This document shows positions 41,361-50,627 of a stretch of DNA of 64,000 bases, in pieces. Source of the DNA: Rhizobium sp. 9140. Its GTDB lineage: Bacteria > Pseudomonadota > Alphaproteobacteria > Rhizobiales > Rhizobiaceae. Every line of letters starts with the position of its first letter. The first letter of the stretch is position 1. The notes below the pieces were generated by a model. That model did not search any database and was not told where the DNA came from. It saw nothing but the letters and a program-made list of their open reading frames with translations. Where the stretch lies: NCBI RefSeq assembly GCF_900067135.1, contig NZ_FJUR01000001.1:2421501-2485500 (forward strand), read 5' to 3'. The position numbers and the translations under genes are program-made.

Positions 41361-41381
41361 AAGCTGAGTGCTTTCGTCAAG
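41353..41381 (-). promoter_or_regulatory. Predicted suf operon promoter
   Basis: On minus, CTTGAC (41381-41376), 17 bases, then CTAAAA (41358-41353). This fits the rhizobial sigma-70 consensus CTTGAC-N17-CTATAT with a perfect -35 and four of six at -10. The start site would be near 41346, within the iron-control-like repeat. Confidence 0.6.
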
Positions 41382-41434
41382 ACTGCTCGGCCGTCTTATC
41401 CGCTTATCGGAACCATGCTCACGCCGGAGACCCA

Positions 41435-42112
41435 ATGCCCGAAGTCATTTTCAACGGACCCGCTGGCCGACTGGAAGGCCGCTATCAGCCTTCCAAGCAG
41501 AAGAATGCCCCGATTGCGATCGTTCTGCACCCCCATCCCCAGTTCGGCGGGACGATGAACAACCAGATCGTCTACCAGCTCTTCTATATGTTCCAGAAGC
41601 GCGGCTTTACCACGCTACGATTCAACTTCCGCTCCATCGGCCGCAGCCAGGGCGAGTTCGATCACGGCGCCGGCGAACTGTCCGATGCCGCATCCGCGCT
41701 CGACTGGGTGCAGAGCATGCATCCCGACAGCAAGAGCTGCTGGGTTGCAGGCTATTCTTTCGGCTCGTGGATCGGCATGCAGCTTCTGATGCGCCGCCCC
41801 GAAATCGAAGGCTTCATCTCGGTCGCTCCGCAGCCAAACACCTACGACTTCTCGTTCCTGGCACCCTGCCCGTCCTCCGGCCTGATCATCAACGGCGATG
41901 TCGACAAGGTCGCGCCGGAAAAGGACGTCAACACGCTGGTCGAGAAGCTGAAGACCCAGAAGGGCATCCTGATCACGCACCGCACCATCCCCGGCGCCAA
42001 CCACTTCTTCAACGGGCAGGTGGATACGCTGATGGCCGAGTGCGAAGACTACCTCGATCGCCGCCTGAACGGCGAACTGACGCCGGAGCCGGCGGCGAAG
42101 CGTATTCGATAA
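41435..42112 (+). CDS. Alpha/beta hydrolase (COG2945-type)
   Basis: 225 residues. Motifs: IVLHPHPQFGGTMNN near 30, FNFRSIGRSQGEFDHG near 65, nucleophile elbow GYSFGSWIG near 107, an acid in INGDVDKVAP near 155, and the base in GANHFFNG near 190. This small-serine-hydrolase family is common beside suf or cell-cycle genes in Rhizobiales but has no set substrate. ATG at 41435. It is divergent from the suf operon and shares its iron-element region. The stop is five bases before the PIN gene. Confidence 0.88.
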   Translation: MPEVIFNGPAGRLEGRYQPSKQKNAPIAIVLHPHPQFGGTMNNQIVYQLFYMFQKRGFTTLRFNFRSIGRSQGEFDHGAGELSDAASALDWVQSMHPDSKSCWVAGYSFGSWIGMQLLMRRPEIEGFISVAPQPNTYDFSFLAPCPSSGLIINGDVDKVAPEKDVNTLVEKLKTQKGILITHRTIPGANHFFNGQVDTLMAECEDYLDRRLNGELTPEPAAKRIR

Positions 42113-42117
42113 GGACG

Positions 42118-42543
42118 ATGGCGAACGTCGTTATCGATACGAATGTGCTGACAAGTGCCTGTATCGGTAGCGGCGCCTCGTCAAAGATCGTCGAGTTCTG
42201 CCTGCTGAAGAAAATAACACCTGTTCTTTCGGCTTCGCTCTTTCTCGAATACCGTGACGTGTTGTCCCGAGCGACAATTTTTCGCAGAGCGCGTCTGGAT
42301 GGCCCGGAGCGCGATCTGCTTCTACGTGCCTTCGTTTCGACATGCAGATGGCAAGACGTATACTTTAACTGGCGTCCTAACCTCGTTGATGAGGCCGATA
42401 ATCATGTTTTCGAATTGGCGGTGGCAGCAAACGGCGCTACAGTCATAACGAACAATGTCCGCGATTTCCGGTCTATGCATCTTAAGTTCCCGGATATCCT
42501 TATCGAGACGCCTCAGTCCGTGCTGCAAAGGATGATGCCATGA
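42118..42543 (+). CDS. PIN-domain toxin of a type II toxin-antitoxin pair (COG1569-like)
   Basis: 141 residues from the ATG at 42118 after AAGGACG. PIN ribonuclease fold with the acidic metal site visible: Asp7 in VVIDTNVLTSA, Glu44 in LFLEYRDVL, Asp94 in DEADNHVFELA and Asp116 in NNVRDFRS. PIN toxins cut tRNA or mRNA and stop growth. It overlaps the next gene by ATGA (42540), the typical coupling for such pairs, here with the toxin first. Slightly less G+C-biased codons than the neighbours (ACA, ATA, ATT) hint at acquisition. Confidence 0.85.
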   Translation: MANVVIDTNVLTSACIGSGASSKIVEFCLLKKITPVLSASLFLEYRDVLSRATIFRRARLDGPERDLLLRAFVSTCRWQDVYFNWRPNLVDEADNHVFELAVAANGATVITNNVRDFRSMHLKFPDILIETPQSVLQRMMP

Positions 42544-42749
42544 ACGCGATCGTCATTCCGGTATCCTCCGAAACGGCCGAGAAAGTTGCGCGCATAGCAG
42601 ATGAACGTGGCGTTACCGTCGAGGCGCTGATGTCGGATGTGGCGATCCATATGGCCAAGCAGTTCGAAACTTACGAGCTCTACCGTGAGCAGGCCGAACG
42701 CGGACGCCATGAAGTCGATCAAGCTCTGGGGCTTCTCAAGCGCCCCTGA
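42540..42749 (+). CDS. Antitoxin partner of the PIN toxin (ribbon-helix-helix-like)
   Basis: 69 residues. It starts with a short strand (MNAIVIPVSS), then two helices (ETAEKVARIADERGVTVEALMSDVAIHMAKQF), fitting a ribbon-helix-helix DNA-binding head, and a charged C-terminal tail (LYREQAERGRHEVDQALGLL) that should wrap the toxin. Coupled to the PIN gene by ATGA. It would both block the toxin and repress the pair. It ends ten bases before the convergent anmK. Confidence 0.8.
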   Translation: MNAIVIPVSSETAEKVARIADERGVTVEALMSDVAIHMAKQFETYELYREQAERGRHEVDQALGLLKRP

Positions 42750-42758
42750 TAGCCAGAA

Positions 42759-43883
42759 TCAGCGCCACGATGAACGGATCCCCCCGCTCACCGGCTCCCG
42801 CACGCCCGTCGTCCCCGGAAACGTCAGAGGAAGTCCGCGCAGAGACCGCACCGCGAGATAGGCCCAGGCTTCCGCCTCCATGGCCCCGCCATCCAGCCCC
42901 ACGGCATCGGACGATACGACGCGGGCGCCGCTCTCGGCAGCCAGCGCGGAAAACTCATCCATGATGACCGGATTGAGCCGGCCGCCACCCGAGACGATAT
43001 AGGTCTTCGGCCGGGCCGGCAGATGGGTTGCGCAGCGCAGGATTGCGGCACCGGTGACATGGGCGAGCGTCCGAGCGCCGTCTTCGAGCGAGACCTCGCC
43101 CTTGACCGGCGGCACGAAATCGCCGCGATCAAGGGACCGGCGATGATTGCCCGCGAAGAACGCATGATCCAGATACCGCGCTGCCAGACGAGGCACGACC
43201 TTGCCCGACGCGGCAATGGCACCGCCGGCATCGAACGCGCCGCCGCCATGGGCCTCGATCCATTGGTCGATCAGCATGTTTCCGGGGCCGCTGTCGAAGG
43301 CCGAGAGGTGTCCATCTTCACCGACGAAGGTCAGATTGGAGATGCCGCCGATGTTGACGAAGACGACGGGACCTTCGAGATCGCCCGGCAGATTGGCGGC
43401 AAGCGCCTGATGATAGACGGGGATGAGCGGTGCCCCCTGCCCGCCGGCCACCATGTCGGCGGCCCGCATGTCATGGATGACGTCGATGCCCGTTTCCGCC
43501 GCCAGAAGAGGCCCGTCGCCGATCTGCACGGTGAGGTCTGCGTCTGGCCTGTGCAGCACCGTCTGCCCGTGGAAACCGATCACATCGATATCGGATGCCG
43601 TCAGCCCGTGCGCATGGAGAAAATCGTGAACGGCGACGGCATGCAGCAGCGTCAGGTCGCGTTCGATGCGCGCGAGGTCTCCCGGGCGCTCGGAACGAAC
43701 CCCGATCGCACCGGCCATCACAAGCGCTGCCTTCAGCCGTGCGCGAAAGCCGCTGTCATAGGCAAGCCCATGCGACGGGCCGCGCCTGACGATCGCTTCG
43801 CCGTCGGTCTCCACCAGCGCGATGTCAATACCGTCCATGCTGGTGCCGCTCATCAGCCCGATCGCCGTCTTCACCGCCGTCAT
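42759..43883 (-). CDS. anmK: Anhydro-N-acetylmuramic acid kinase
   Basis: Phosphorylates and opens 1,6-anhydroMurNAc during cell-wall recycling. 374 residues, ASKHA fold. Motifs: [22 protein letters not shown] (phosphate 1 loop) at the N-terminus, [13 protein letters not shown] near 105, [14 protein letters not shown] near 175 and [13 protein letters not shown] near 200, with [14 protein letters not shown] near 300. It is divergent from tyrS across 125 bases, a pairing also seen in other rhizobia. Confidence 0.96.
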   Translation of the reverse strand: MTAVKTAIGLMSGTSMDGIDIALVETDGEAIVRRGPSHGLAYDSGFRARLKAALVMAGAIGVRSERPGDLARIERDLTLLHAVAVHDFLHAHGLTASDIDVIGFHGQTVLHRPDADLTVQIGDGPLLAAETGIDVIHDMRAADMVAGGQGAPLIPVYHQALAANLPGDLEGPVVFVNIGGISNLTFVGEDGHLSAFDSGPGNMLIDQWIEAHGGGAFDAGGAIAASGKVVPRLAARYLDHAFFAGNHRRSLDRGDFVPPVKGEVSLEDGARTLAHVTGAAILRCATHLPARPKTYIVSGGGRLNPVIMDEFSALAAESGARVVSSDAVGLDGGAMEAEAWAYLAVRSLRGLPLTFPGTTGVREPVSGGIRSSWR

Positions 43884-44008
43884 CTCGTGTCACTCCCGCC
43901 GAATCGCGCGCGCGATCCCTGTCCGCAACATTCATGACCGAGACGGATGCACTTCGCAAAAAACAATGCTAAAGGCCCGGCTTCCGCCAGATTGAAGAGT
44001 TCAGGTCC

Positions 44009-45262
44009 ATGTCCAGGTTCAAGTCCGATTTCCTTCGCACGCTCGACGAGCGCGGCTTTCTCCACCAGCTCTCCGACGAGAGCGGGCTGGACGCGCTGTT
44101 CCAGAAGGAGGTCGTGACGGCCTATATCGGCTATGATCCGACCGCATCGAGCCTGCATGTGGGCCATCTCACGCAGATCATGATGCTGCATTGGCTGCAG
44201 GAAACCGGCCATCGGCCGCTCTCTCTGATGGGCGGCGGCACCGGCATGGTGGGCGATCCCTCCTTCAAGGAAGAAGCCCGCAAGCTGATGACGGTGGAAA
44301 CGATCGAGGAGAACATCGCCTCGATCAAGCGCTGCTTTGCCAATTACCTCGACTATGACAGGCCGGCCAACGCCGCGCTGATGGTCAACAATGCCGAATG
44401 GCTGCGCCCGCTGAACTACCTCGAATTTCTGCGCGACGTCGGCCGGCACTTCTCCGTCAATCGCATGCTCTCTTTCGACAGCGTCAAGACCCGGCTCGAC
44501 CGCGAGCAGTCGCTGTCGTTCCTCGAATTCAACTACATGATCCTTCAGGCCTACGATTTTGTGGAACTGGCCAAGCGCTACGACTGCCGCCTCCAGATGG
44601 GCGGCTCCGACCAGTGGGGCAACATCGTCAACGGCATCGACCTCGGCCACCGCATGGGCACGCAACAGCTCTATGCGCTCACCTCGCCGCTGCTCACCAC
44701 GTCGTCGGGCGCGAAGATGGGCAAATCGGCCTCCGGCGCGATCTGGCTGAACGCCGAACTGCTGCCGGTCTATGATTTCTGGCAGTATTGGCGCAACACG
44801 GAAGACGCAGATGTCGGCCGCTTCCTCAAGCTCTTCACCACGCTGCCGATGGACGACATCGCAAAGCTGACGGCTCTCGGCGGCGCCGAGATCAACGAGG
44901 CCAAGAAGACGCTGGCAACCGAGGTAACCGCGATCCTGCACGGCCGTGCCGCTGCTGAGGCGGCTGCCGAGACGGCGCGCAAGACCTTCGAGGAAGGCGC
45001 GCTCGCCGAAGACCTGCCGTCGATCTCCATCCCCGCAGCCGAACTCGACGCCGGCCTCGGTCTGCTGACCCTGATCGTCCGCTCCGGCCTCGCCGCCTCC
45101 AACGGCGAAGCCCGCCGCCACATCCAGGGCGGCGCCGTCCGCATCAACGACGTCGCGATCTCCGACGAGCGCAAAGCCATCGGCTCGAGCGAACTCACGG
45201 CCGACGGCGTGATCAAGCTCTCCCTCGGAAAGAAGAAACACATTCTCGTTCGGCCGGCTTAA
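44009..45262 (+). CDS. tyrS: Tyrosyl-tRNA synthetase
   Basis: 417 residues, class I synthetase. The HIGH box reads LHVGHL in [22 protein letters not shown], the tyrosine site GGSDQWGNI is near 205, and the KMSKS loop reads KMGKS in [13 protein letters not shown] near 240. The S4-like RNA-binding tail is residues 350-417 ([29 protein letters not shown]). ATG at 44009. Terminated by the hairpin at 45300. Confidence 0.97.
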   Translation: MSRFKSDFLRTLDERGFLHQLSDESGLDALFQKEVVTAYIGYDPTASSLHVGHLTQIMMLHWLQETGHRPLSLMGGGTGMVGDPSFKEEARKLMTVETIEENIASIKRCFANYLDYDRPANAALMVNNAEWLRPLNYLEFLRDVGRHFSVNRMLSFDSVKTRLDREQSLSFLEFNYMILQAYDFVELAKRYDCRLQMGGSDQWGNIVNGIDLGHRMGTQQLYALTSPLLTTSSGAKMGKSASGAIWLNAELLPVYDFWQYWRNTEDADVGRFLKLFTTLPMDDIAKLTALGGAEINEAKKTLATEVTAILHGRAAAEAAAETARKTFEEGALAEDLPSISIPAAELDAGLGLLTLIVRSGLAASNGEARRHIQGGAVRINDVAISDERKAIGSSELTADGVIKLSLGKKKHILVRPA

Positions 45263-45298
45263 GACGAGCGACAAACATTCTTATCGAGACCTACGCAG

Positions 45299-45332
45299 AG
45301 GCATCGGGCAGCAACTACTGCCCGATGCCTTT
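45299..45332 (+). terminator. Terminator of tyrS
   Basis: GGCATCGGGCAG (45300-45311) and CTGCCCGATGCC (45318-45329) make a perfect 12-bp stem with a six-base loop, followed by TTTG. Confidence 0.85.
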
Positions 45333-45362
45333 GTCGTTCAGCCGCCTGCACACGCCCCGTCC

Positions 45363-48300
45363 TTAGTTGAACTCGAAGATATTCCGGAACACGCCCGGGG
45401 CAATGATCGACAACGGGTTGATCGTCAGATTCGGTTTGGTGAAGGAGCCTGTCAGCTTGAAGGTGATGCCGAGCAGGCCGCGGTCGCGGCCGTTGCCGAG
45501 AAGGGTGCCGATCAGCGGTAGTTCGCTGAAGAGGCGGTTGAGGCCGTAGGCCGGCATGAAGGTGCCGGTCATGTCGATCTTGCCGTTCGGGTCGCGCACC
45601 ACGCCTTGAAACGTCGCACCGACGTCGCTGCCGCGCACGACGCCATTGTCGAGGGCGATCTGCCCGCCGTCAAGCGCCAGATTGGCAAAGCCGCGCTCGA
45701 ACTTCGCCGAGCTCATGTCGATATCCTTCTTGACCGCCTGGTTCAGGCTTCGCCCATCGGATGTCGAGGGAGAGGAGACCATGGATTGCAGCCGCTGCTC
45801 GTTGACGAGCGCGAATTTGCGGATATCGAGCGTTCCACGCCAGGAATTGCCGCCACGGTCCCGGAGCTTCAGGTTCAAAAGGCCACCGCGCATGTTGGCG
45901 TAGATATCGGCGAACCGGGCGAGAGCACCTGCGTCACCGCTCGTCAGCTGCACGATATTGTCGGCGCCGGACGCCACGAGATCGCCGACCACGGCCTGTC
46001 CGGTGGAGGTGACCGCCTTCAGCTTCAGTCCCTCGATCGCCTTTCCGCGGGCGGTGTATGTCAGGTTGACGTTGGAGAGCGTTTCCGAGTGAAAACCCTG
46101 TACGCTTTCCAGCGAGGCATCGATCGAGACGCGCTTGGCCACGGCCTGGGAAACGTCGCCCTTCGCGCCCGGCGATTTCAGGCTGTCGATGACCGAGCGA
46201 ATATCCGCGGAAGTGCCGTTGACGGTCACGCCGTAGCCGCTCTTTTGCCGCTTCACCGAGACAGCATAGTTGTCGCCGGCCGCAAGCCGCACGGAAGTGA
46301 GGTCGGCGGCGGCCAGGCCGGCCTTGTCGATGGTGATCGATCCGCCGGCTCCAAAGCTCTCGCCCGAGATCTTGAAGTCGCTGATCGACGTTACCCCGTC
46401 CTTCGTCACGGCCGAAAGGCTGGAGGTCGCCGGCACGCCGCGCCCCTTGCTCCAGCCGATCCATGGCAGGGACAGGGTTGCACCTTCCAGATCGACCTTG
46501 ACCACCTGCCGGTCACCCTCCTGCAGGTCCACGTCGAGACCGACGGGTCCATCGACGATGCCGGAGAGCCCCGGTGCAAACTTGGCGAGCGCGCCGTCGG
46601 GCAAGGTGCCGGAGACGGTGCGGCTGCGCTTGACCGGGCTGTTCGCTCCGATCGGTTCCACCGCGTCGAGCTTCATCGTGACGCCGTCGACCGCGGCTTT
46701 TGCGTCGAGAACGGCATGCTGCGGGTCGATGCGCAACGTTCCGTCGATGTCGGAGATCTCCCGGCCGGCCATCGGCGTCTTGAGCGAAACGCCGTTCAGC
46801 CGCATTTCCGCCTGCCATTCCGGCGGCGGCGGGTGCTGGTCGCGGGCAAGCCCGAACCGGGCGCCGACATCCGCCGTCATGGGGCCGGAGAAGTCCTCCG
46901 CCTTGAACGGAGTCTTCTGCAGAGCTTCCAGAGGCCTATAGCTCACGAGTTCGGCGATCGCATCCGCCTCGCCGGTCACCTGCAGCTTCAGTTCCGCCAT
47001 CAACGGCTTGGCATAGGTATTCGGAAGGATGAGGTTTCCCCCATTCAGTGTCACTGTCCGCCCGGACGGGAAATAGGCCGTACCACTGTTGATATCCACC
47101 TGGGCGCGCTCGCCCCGCAGCGTGAAATGCCCCGTCGCGTCGCGCAGCGGCGGTATGTCGCCGGCAATATTGACCCGCGCACCGTCGATGTCGAAATCGA
47201 TCGTCAATTCATCTGCGCCGAACTCGACCGGGCCAGCGGTCTCCGCCAGACGCCCTTCCTCGATTGCCAGCTGGATCTTGCCGTTGTTGACGGTGCCGCC
47301 AAAAATATTCGAGATCACCCAGGCACGGGCCTTCTTGCCGACCCACCAGGGCCAGAGCTGCTTGATGCCGGCCGTCTGCATGTCCGTGGTCAGGCCCGCA
47401 AAATTGATCTGCGGCGACGTGTTCGAAAACGCGATCGAAAGGGAGCCGGCGAATGTGCCGAGGTTGCTGGCGACGGAAAGCTCGCGAAACAGCATGGCAT
47501 GCCGCTCGGACTGGAAGTCGCCCGCGACCTTCGCATCGAAGGCCAGCGGCGGCTCGTTGACATCGATCGGGGCGGATGTTCCACCCTTTACCAGCACGTC
47601 GATACTGAAACCCTTCGGCAGGGCCAGCGACATCGGGTCCGGGGGCGGCGTTGCCGGCGAAAGCGTCGCGGCCGGCGCCATGGATGCCGCGCTCGCCGAA
47701 TCGATATCGCGGACGGAGCCGCTGAACGGGAACACCGACTTGCCGAGCCGGACTGTCGAGGTGTTCACCTCGATGCTGCCGCGATCGAAATCATAGGCGA
47801 GATTGACGTCGGAGGGCAGGAGATCGGATTGCAGACCGCTGGCGACGAAGACGCCCTGGTCGAGAGCGCCCGACATCGTCAGTTCGGGCGCAACGCCTTC
47901 CCCGGCCCGCACGGCAGACAGGTTGATCGAGGCCTTGGTATCGAGACCGAACGGCGGCTCGGTCGCCGTCTCCGCGCGGTAGAGAAGGGCTGAGGTGGGC
48001 AGGCCGGTCACGGCGCCGCCGAGGCGGACGATGCGTCCCTTGTCGCTGTCGGCCGTCAGGTGCAGCGCCGTCGATGTCCCGTCGATCGCGGCATCGCCGC
48101 GGATTGTCATGGACCCGTTCTCGGCACGGGCAAAGTCGAGCGAGTGAACGTCGAGCTTCACCACGCGGTTGCGTGGCCCGGAAAGCGGCAGCATCACGTC
48201 GGCGATCCGCACCACCTGCGTGCCGCTGCGGGCGATCAGGCTGGAAATCGTATCCATCTGCGCAAAGACCGCCTCCATCGCCCCGCTGACATCTGCAATA

Positions 48301-48827
48301 CGGATGCGGGTGAGGTCGAGAGGCTTGCCTTGCGGCAGGATGGCGGGGGCGAGACGCGCACCTTCCGCCTCGATGCGGGAGACGGAAATCTTGCCGGACA
48401 GGAGCGAAAGCGGATCAAGCTCGATGAAGACCGATTCGGTCGTCAGCAGCTGCTCGTCGGAAGCATTGCGCTTCAGCGAGACATCCTGCGCTTTCAGCGC
48501 CAGCGCGCCATCACCGGTCAGGCGCACCACGGTGCTACCGACATCGACATGATAGGCATCGCCGAGCGCATTGTTCAGCGCCGCCTGGGCGCGCGTGTTC
48601 AAAATGCGGTCGACCCCGCCGGCTTCCACGGCGACGACGAGGCCGGCGGCAAGCAGGATCAGGACGGAAACGAGCCCGAGAACACCCTTGACGCAACGGC
48701 GCGGCCACCGGCGACGTGTGGTCCCATGCAGGATGCAGGGATCGTGCGCCTGGGCCGAAGGCAGCGAATGCAACGCGACGATGTCCTCCTTGCGGAAGAC
48801 GGTCTTTTCACCCCGGATCTCACTCAT
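45363..48827 (-). CDS. AsmA-like / DUF3971 envelope protein (YhdP-type)
   Basis: 1154 residues. A short cytoplasmic head is followed by one membrane helix near 47-68 (GVLGLVSVLILLAAGLVVAVEA), then a huge periplasmic region of beta-rich repeats including DUF3971 (middle) and an AsmA-like C-terminal domain (about 1000-1150, GFANLALDGGQIALDNGVVRGSDVGATFQGVVRD). Large AsmA-family proteins form bridge-like grooves thought to carry phospholipids between the inner and outer membranes. It ends 31 bases after the tyrS terminator on the opposite strand. The start ATG at 48827 is the first good one. Confidence 0.85.
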   Translation of the reverse strand: MSEIRGEKTVFRKEDIVALHSLPSAQAHDPCILHGTTRRRWPRRCVKGVLGLVSVLILLAAGLVVAVEAGGVDRILNTRAQAALNNALGDAYHVDVGSTVVRLTGDGALALKAQDVSLKRNASDEQLLTTESVFIELDPLSLLSGKISVSRIEAEGARLAPAILPQGKPLDLTRIRIADVSGAMEAVFAQMDTISSLIARSGTQVVRIADVMLPLSGPRNRVVKLDVHSLDFARAENGSMTIRGDAAIDGTSTALHLTADSDKGRIVRLGGAVTGLPTSALLYRAETATEPPFGLDTKASINLSAVRAGEGVAPELTMSGALDQGVFVASGLQSDLLPSDVNLAYDFDRGSIEVNTSTVRLGKSVFPFSGSVRDIDSASAASMAPAATLSPATPPPDPMSLALPKGFSIDVLVKGGTSAPIDVNEPPLAFDAKVAGDFQSERHAMLFRELSVASNLGTFAGSLSIAFSNTSPQINFAGLTTDMQTAGIKQLWPWWVGKKARAWVISNIFGGTVNNGKIQLAIEEGRLAETAGPVEFGADELTIDFDIDGARVNIAGDIPPLRDATGHFTLRGERAQVDINSGTAYFPSGRTVTLNGGNLILPNTYAKPLMAELKLQVTGEADAIAELVSYRPLEALQKTPFKAEDFSGPMTADVGARFGLARDQHPPPPEWQAEMRLNGVSLKTPMAGREISDIDGTLRIDPQHAVLDAKAAVDGVTMKLDAVEPIGANSPVKRSRTVSGTLPDGALAKFAPGLSGIVDGPVGLDVDLQEGDRQVVKVDLEGATLSLPWIGWSKGRGVPATSSLSAVTKDGVTSISDFKISGESFGAGGSITIDKAGLAAADLTSVRLAAGDNYAVSVKRQKSGYGVTVNGTSADIRSVIDSLKSPGAKGDVSQAVAKRVSIDASLESVQGFHSETLSNVNLTYTARGKAIEGLKLKAVTSTGQAVVGDLVASGADNIVQLTSGDAGALARFADIYANMRGGLLNLKLRDRGGNSWRGTLDIRKFALVNEQRLQSMVSSPSTSDGRSLNQAVKKDIDMSSAKFERGFANLALDGGQIALDNGVVRGSDVGATFQGVVRDPNGKIDMTGTFMPAYGLNRLFSELPLIGTLLGNGRDRGLLGITFKLTGSFTKPNLTINPLSIIAPGVFRNIFEFN

Positions 48828-49181
48828 GAGCGGTGTCGGCCTCTGCGAAGGTCGAAAAATGCATGTCTCGGCAATATCCCGTGGCTCGAGGCGTAAGCCC
48901 TATTTAACAAATCAATGAGGCCATCTACCCATCCTGCCTTTCGGCAAACGATGCGGCAACCGGCGTTAGGTCTTGCAACACGAAAACCGTGTGCGTCCAT
49001 GACGATGATGCCCATGACCAGGATGGAGGACACAAGCCGTCAAACCACCGTCCATGATCGGCATTCTCCCGGCGGGGATGACGGCGTACCGCTTTGCACC
49101 ATATAAGTGAGGCGACAAATGGTCGGAACGGCGTATTTCATCAATCTCCCCCGACACACCGTACAGAAAACAGGAGCCAAC
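48828..49181. other. Divergent intergenic region (AsmA-like / bcp)
   Basis: 354 bases. It must hold both promoters. Short open frames inside lack ribosome sites and recognisable products. GGAAC occurs at 49135-49139 but without a -10 at the right distance. I see no strong hairpin. Confidence 0.5.
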
Positions 49182-49655
49182 ATGACCGTCATCGCCACAG
49201 GCGCCAAGGCGCCGGACTTCACTCTGCCGCGGGACGGCGGCGGAACCGTCTCGCTCGCCGAGCAGGCGGGCCATCAGGTCGTGCTCTTCTTCTATCCGAA
49301 GGACGACACCACTGGCTGCACGGCCGAATCGATCGCGTTCACGGCGAATATCGCGGCGTTCGAGGCCGCCGGCGCGGTCGTGATCGGCATGTCGCCCGAT
49401 TCGGCGAAAAAGCATGACAAGTTCGTCGCCAAGCACGGACTTGCCGTGATTCTCGCGGCGGACGAGGATAAGACGACCCTCGAAGCCTACGGCGTCTGGG
49501 CTGAGAAAAGCATGTACGGCAAGAAGTACATGGGCGTGGAGCGGACCACCGTCCTCATCGGACCGGACGGCGTCGTCACCCGCGTGTGGGAGAAGGTGAA
49601 GGTTCCCGGCCACGTCGAAGAGGTCCTCGCCGCCGTACAGGCCGCAGCCGCGTGA
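49182..49655 (+). CDS. bcp: Peroxiredoxin of the BCP/PrxQ family with a single cysteine
   Basis: 157 residues from the ATG at 49182, which has CAGGAG upstream; a longer frame from 49107 is not supported. It reduces hydrogen and lipid peroxides. The peroxidatic site is Cys46 in FYPKDDTTGCTAES. In most PrxQ proteins the resolving cysteine is five residues later; here that place is Ile, and no other cysteine exists in the chain, so it should work as a 1-Cys enzyme with an outside thiol. It lies just before the DUF455 gene. Confidence 0.92.
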   Translation: MTVIATGAKAPDFTLPRDGGGTVSLAEQAGHQVVLFFYPKDDTTGCTAESIAFTANIAAFEAAGAVVIGMSPDSAKKHDKFVAKHGLAVILAADEDKTTLEAYGVWAEKSMYGKKYMGVERTTVLIGPDGVVTRVWEKVKVPGHVEEVLAAVQAAAA

Positions 49656-49666
49656 GGGACGGGGCG

Positions 49667-50536
49667 ATGGCGGGAGGCTCGCCGGAGGCCCTGTCTTCCG
49701 GCAACGCAGGCACGGGATCACTCGCGATGCGATCGCTGCGCGATGGTGCTGCGCTCGCCATTCGTGCCTCCGATCTCGACCTCAAAGCCGATCTCGCCCA
49801 GGAGGCTGCCTGCCGGTGGAGCGAGCGGCGCCTGTCGCTGCGCTCGCCGCTCGACACGGCCGTACCCGTCCGCCCCGGCCGCCCGGACAAGCCGGAATTG
49901 ATCCCGCCCCAGCGTGTCCCGCGTCGCGCGCTGACGACCCTGCGCGGGCGCGTCGCCCTCCTCCACGCCATTGCCCATATCGAGCTGAACGCCGTCGATC
50001 TCGCGCTCGACATCGTCGCGCGGTTTGCGACGGAGCGTATGCCGAACTCGTTCTTCGATGGCTGGATGCGGGTCGCCTTCGAGGAGGCGAAGCATTTCCG
50101 GCTGGTGCGCAACCGTCTACGCGATCTCGGCGCCGATTACGGAGACCTTCCGGCCCATGACGGGCTTTGGCAGGCGGCGCACGACACCCGCAACGACCTG
50201 ACCGCGCGCCTTGCCGTCGTTCCCCTCATCCTCGAAGCTCGTGGCCTCGACGTGACGCCCGCTTTGCAGGAAAAGATGCGCCAATCCGGCGACGACGCCA
50301 GTGCCGCCATTCTCGACATCATTTACGAGGACGAGAAGGGCCATGTGGCCGTCGGTGCGAAATGGTTTCGCTTTCTCTGCGCCCGCGAGGGAAAGGATCC
50401 GGCCCGTGCCTTTCAGGATCTCGTTCGTGCCAATTTCCGCGGGCCGTTGAAGGCGCCGTTCAACGACGTCGCCCGCGCCGAAGCCGGACTGACGCCGTCC
50501 TTCTACCGCTCGATGACGGCCTCGGTGAACATCTGA
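49667..50536 (+). CDS. DUF455 ferritin-like protein
   Basis: 289 residues from the ATG at 49667 with AGGGACGGGG upstream; a GTG at 49652 overlapping the bcp stop is also possible. The helical core has ferritin-like acidic/His pairs: LLHAIAHIELNAVDLALDIV near 105, VAFEEAKHFRLVRNRL near 145 and DIIYEDEKGHVAVGAKWF near 215. These could bind a di-metal centre. Function is unknown. Pairing with a peroxiredoxin suggests a role in iron or peroxide handling, an inference from context. Confidence 0.85.
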   Translation: MAGGSPEALSSGNAGTGSLAMRSLRDGAALAIRASDLDLKADLAQEAACRWSERRLSLRSPLDTAVPVRPGRPDKPELIPPQRVPRRALTTLRGRVALLHAIAHIELNAVDLALDIVARFATERMPNSFFDGWMRVAFEEAKHFRLVRNRLRDLGADYGDLPAHDGLWQAAHDTRNDLTARLAVVPLILEARGLDVTPALQEKMRQSGDDASAAILDIIYEDEKGHVAVGAKWFRFLCAREGKDPARAFQDLVRANFRGPLKAPFNDVARAEAGLTPSFYRSMTASVNI

Positions 50537-50627
50537 GACCTGCATTCACCGGGCAGCATCAAGCAAATATTAACCTTAACAAGGTCTACTCCGCGCATGG
50601 ATTAAGGGCATGCTGCGGGAGTAAATT

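Noticed and set aside
43880..45274. A 464-codon open frame on minus over tyrS
   Set aside because: Shadow frame of tyrS, no recognisable protein.
49135..49160. GGAAC before bcp as a stress promoter
   Set aside because: No CGTT or TT at the right distance.
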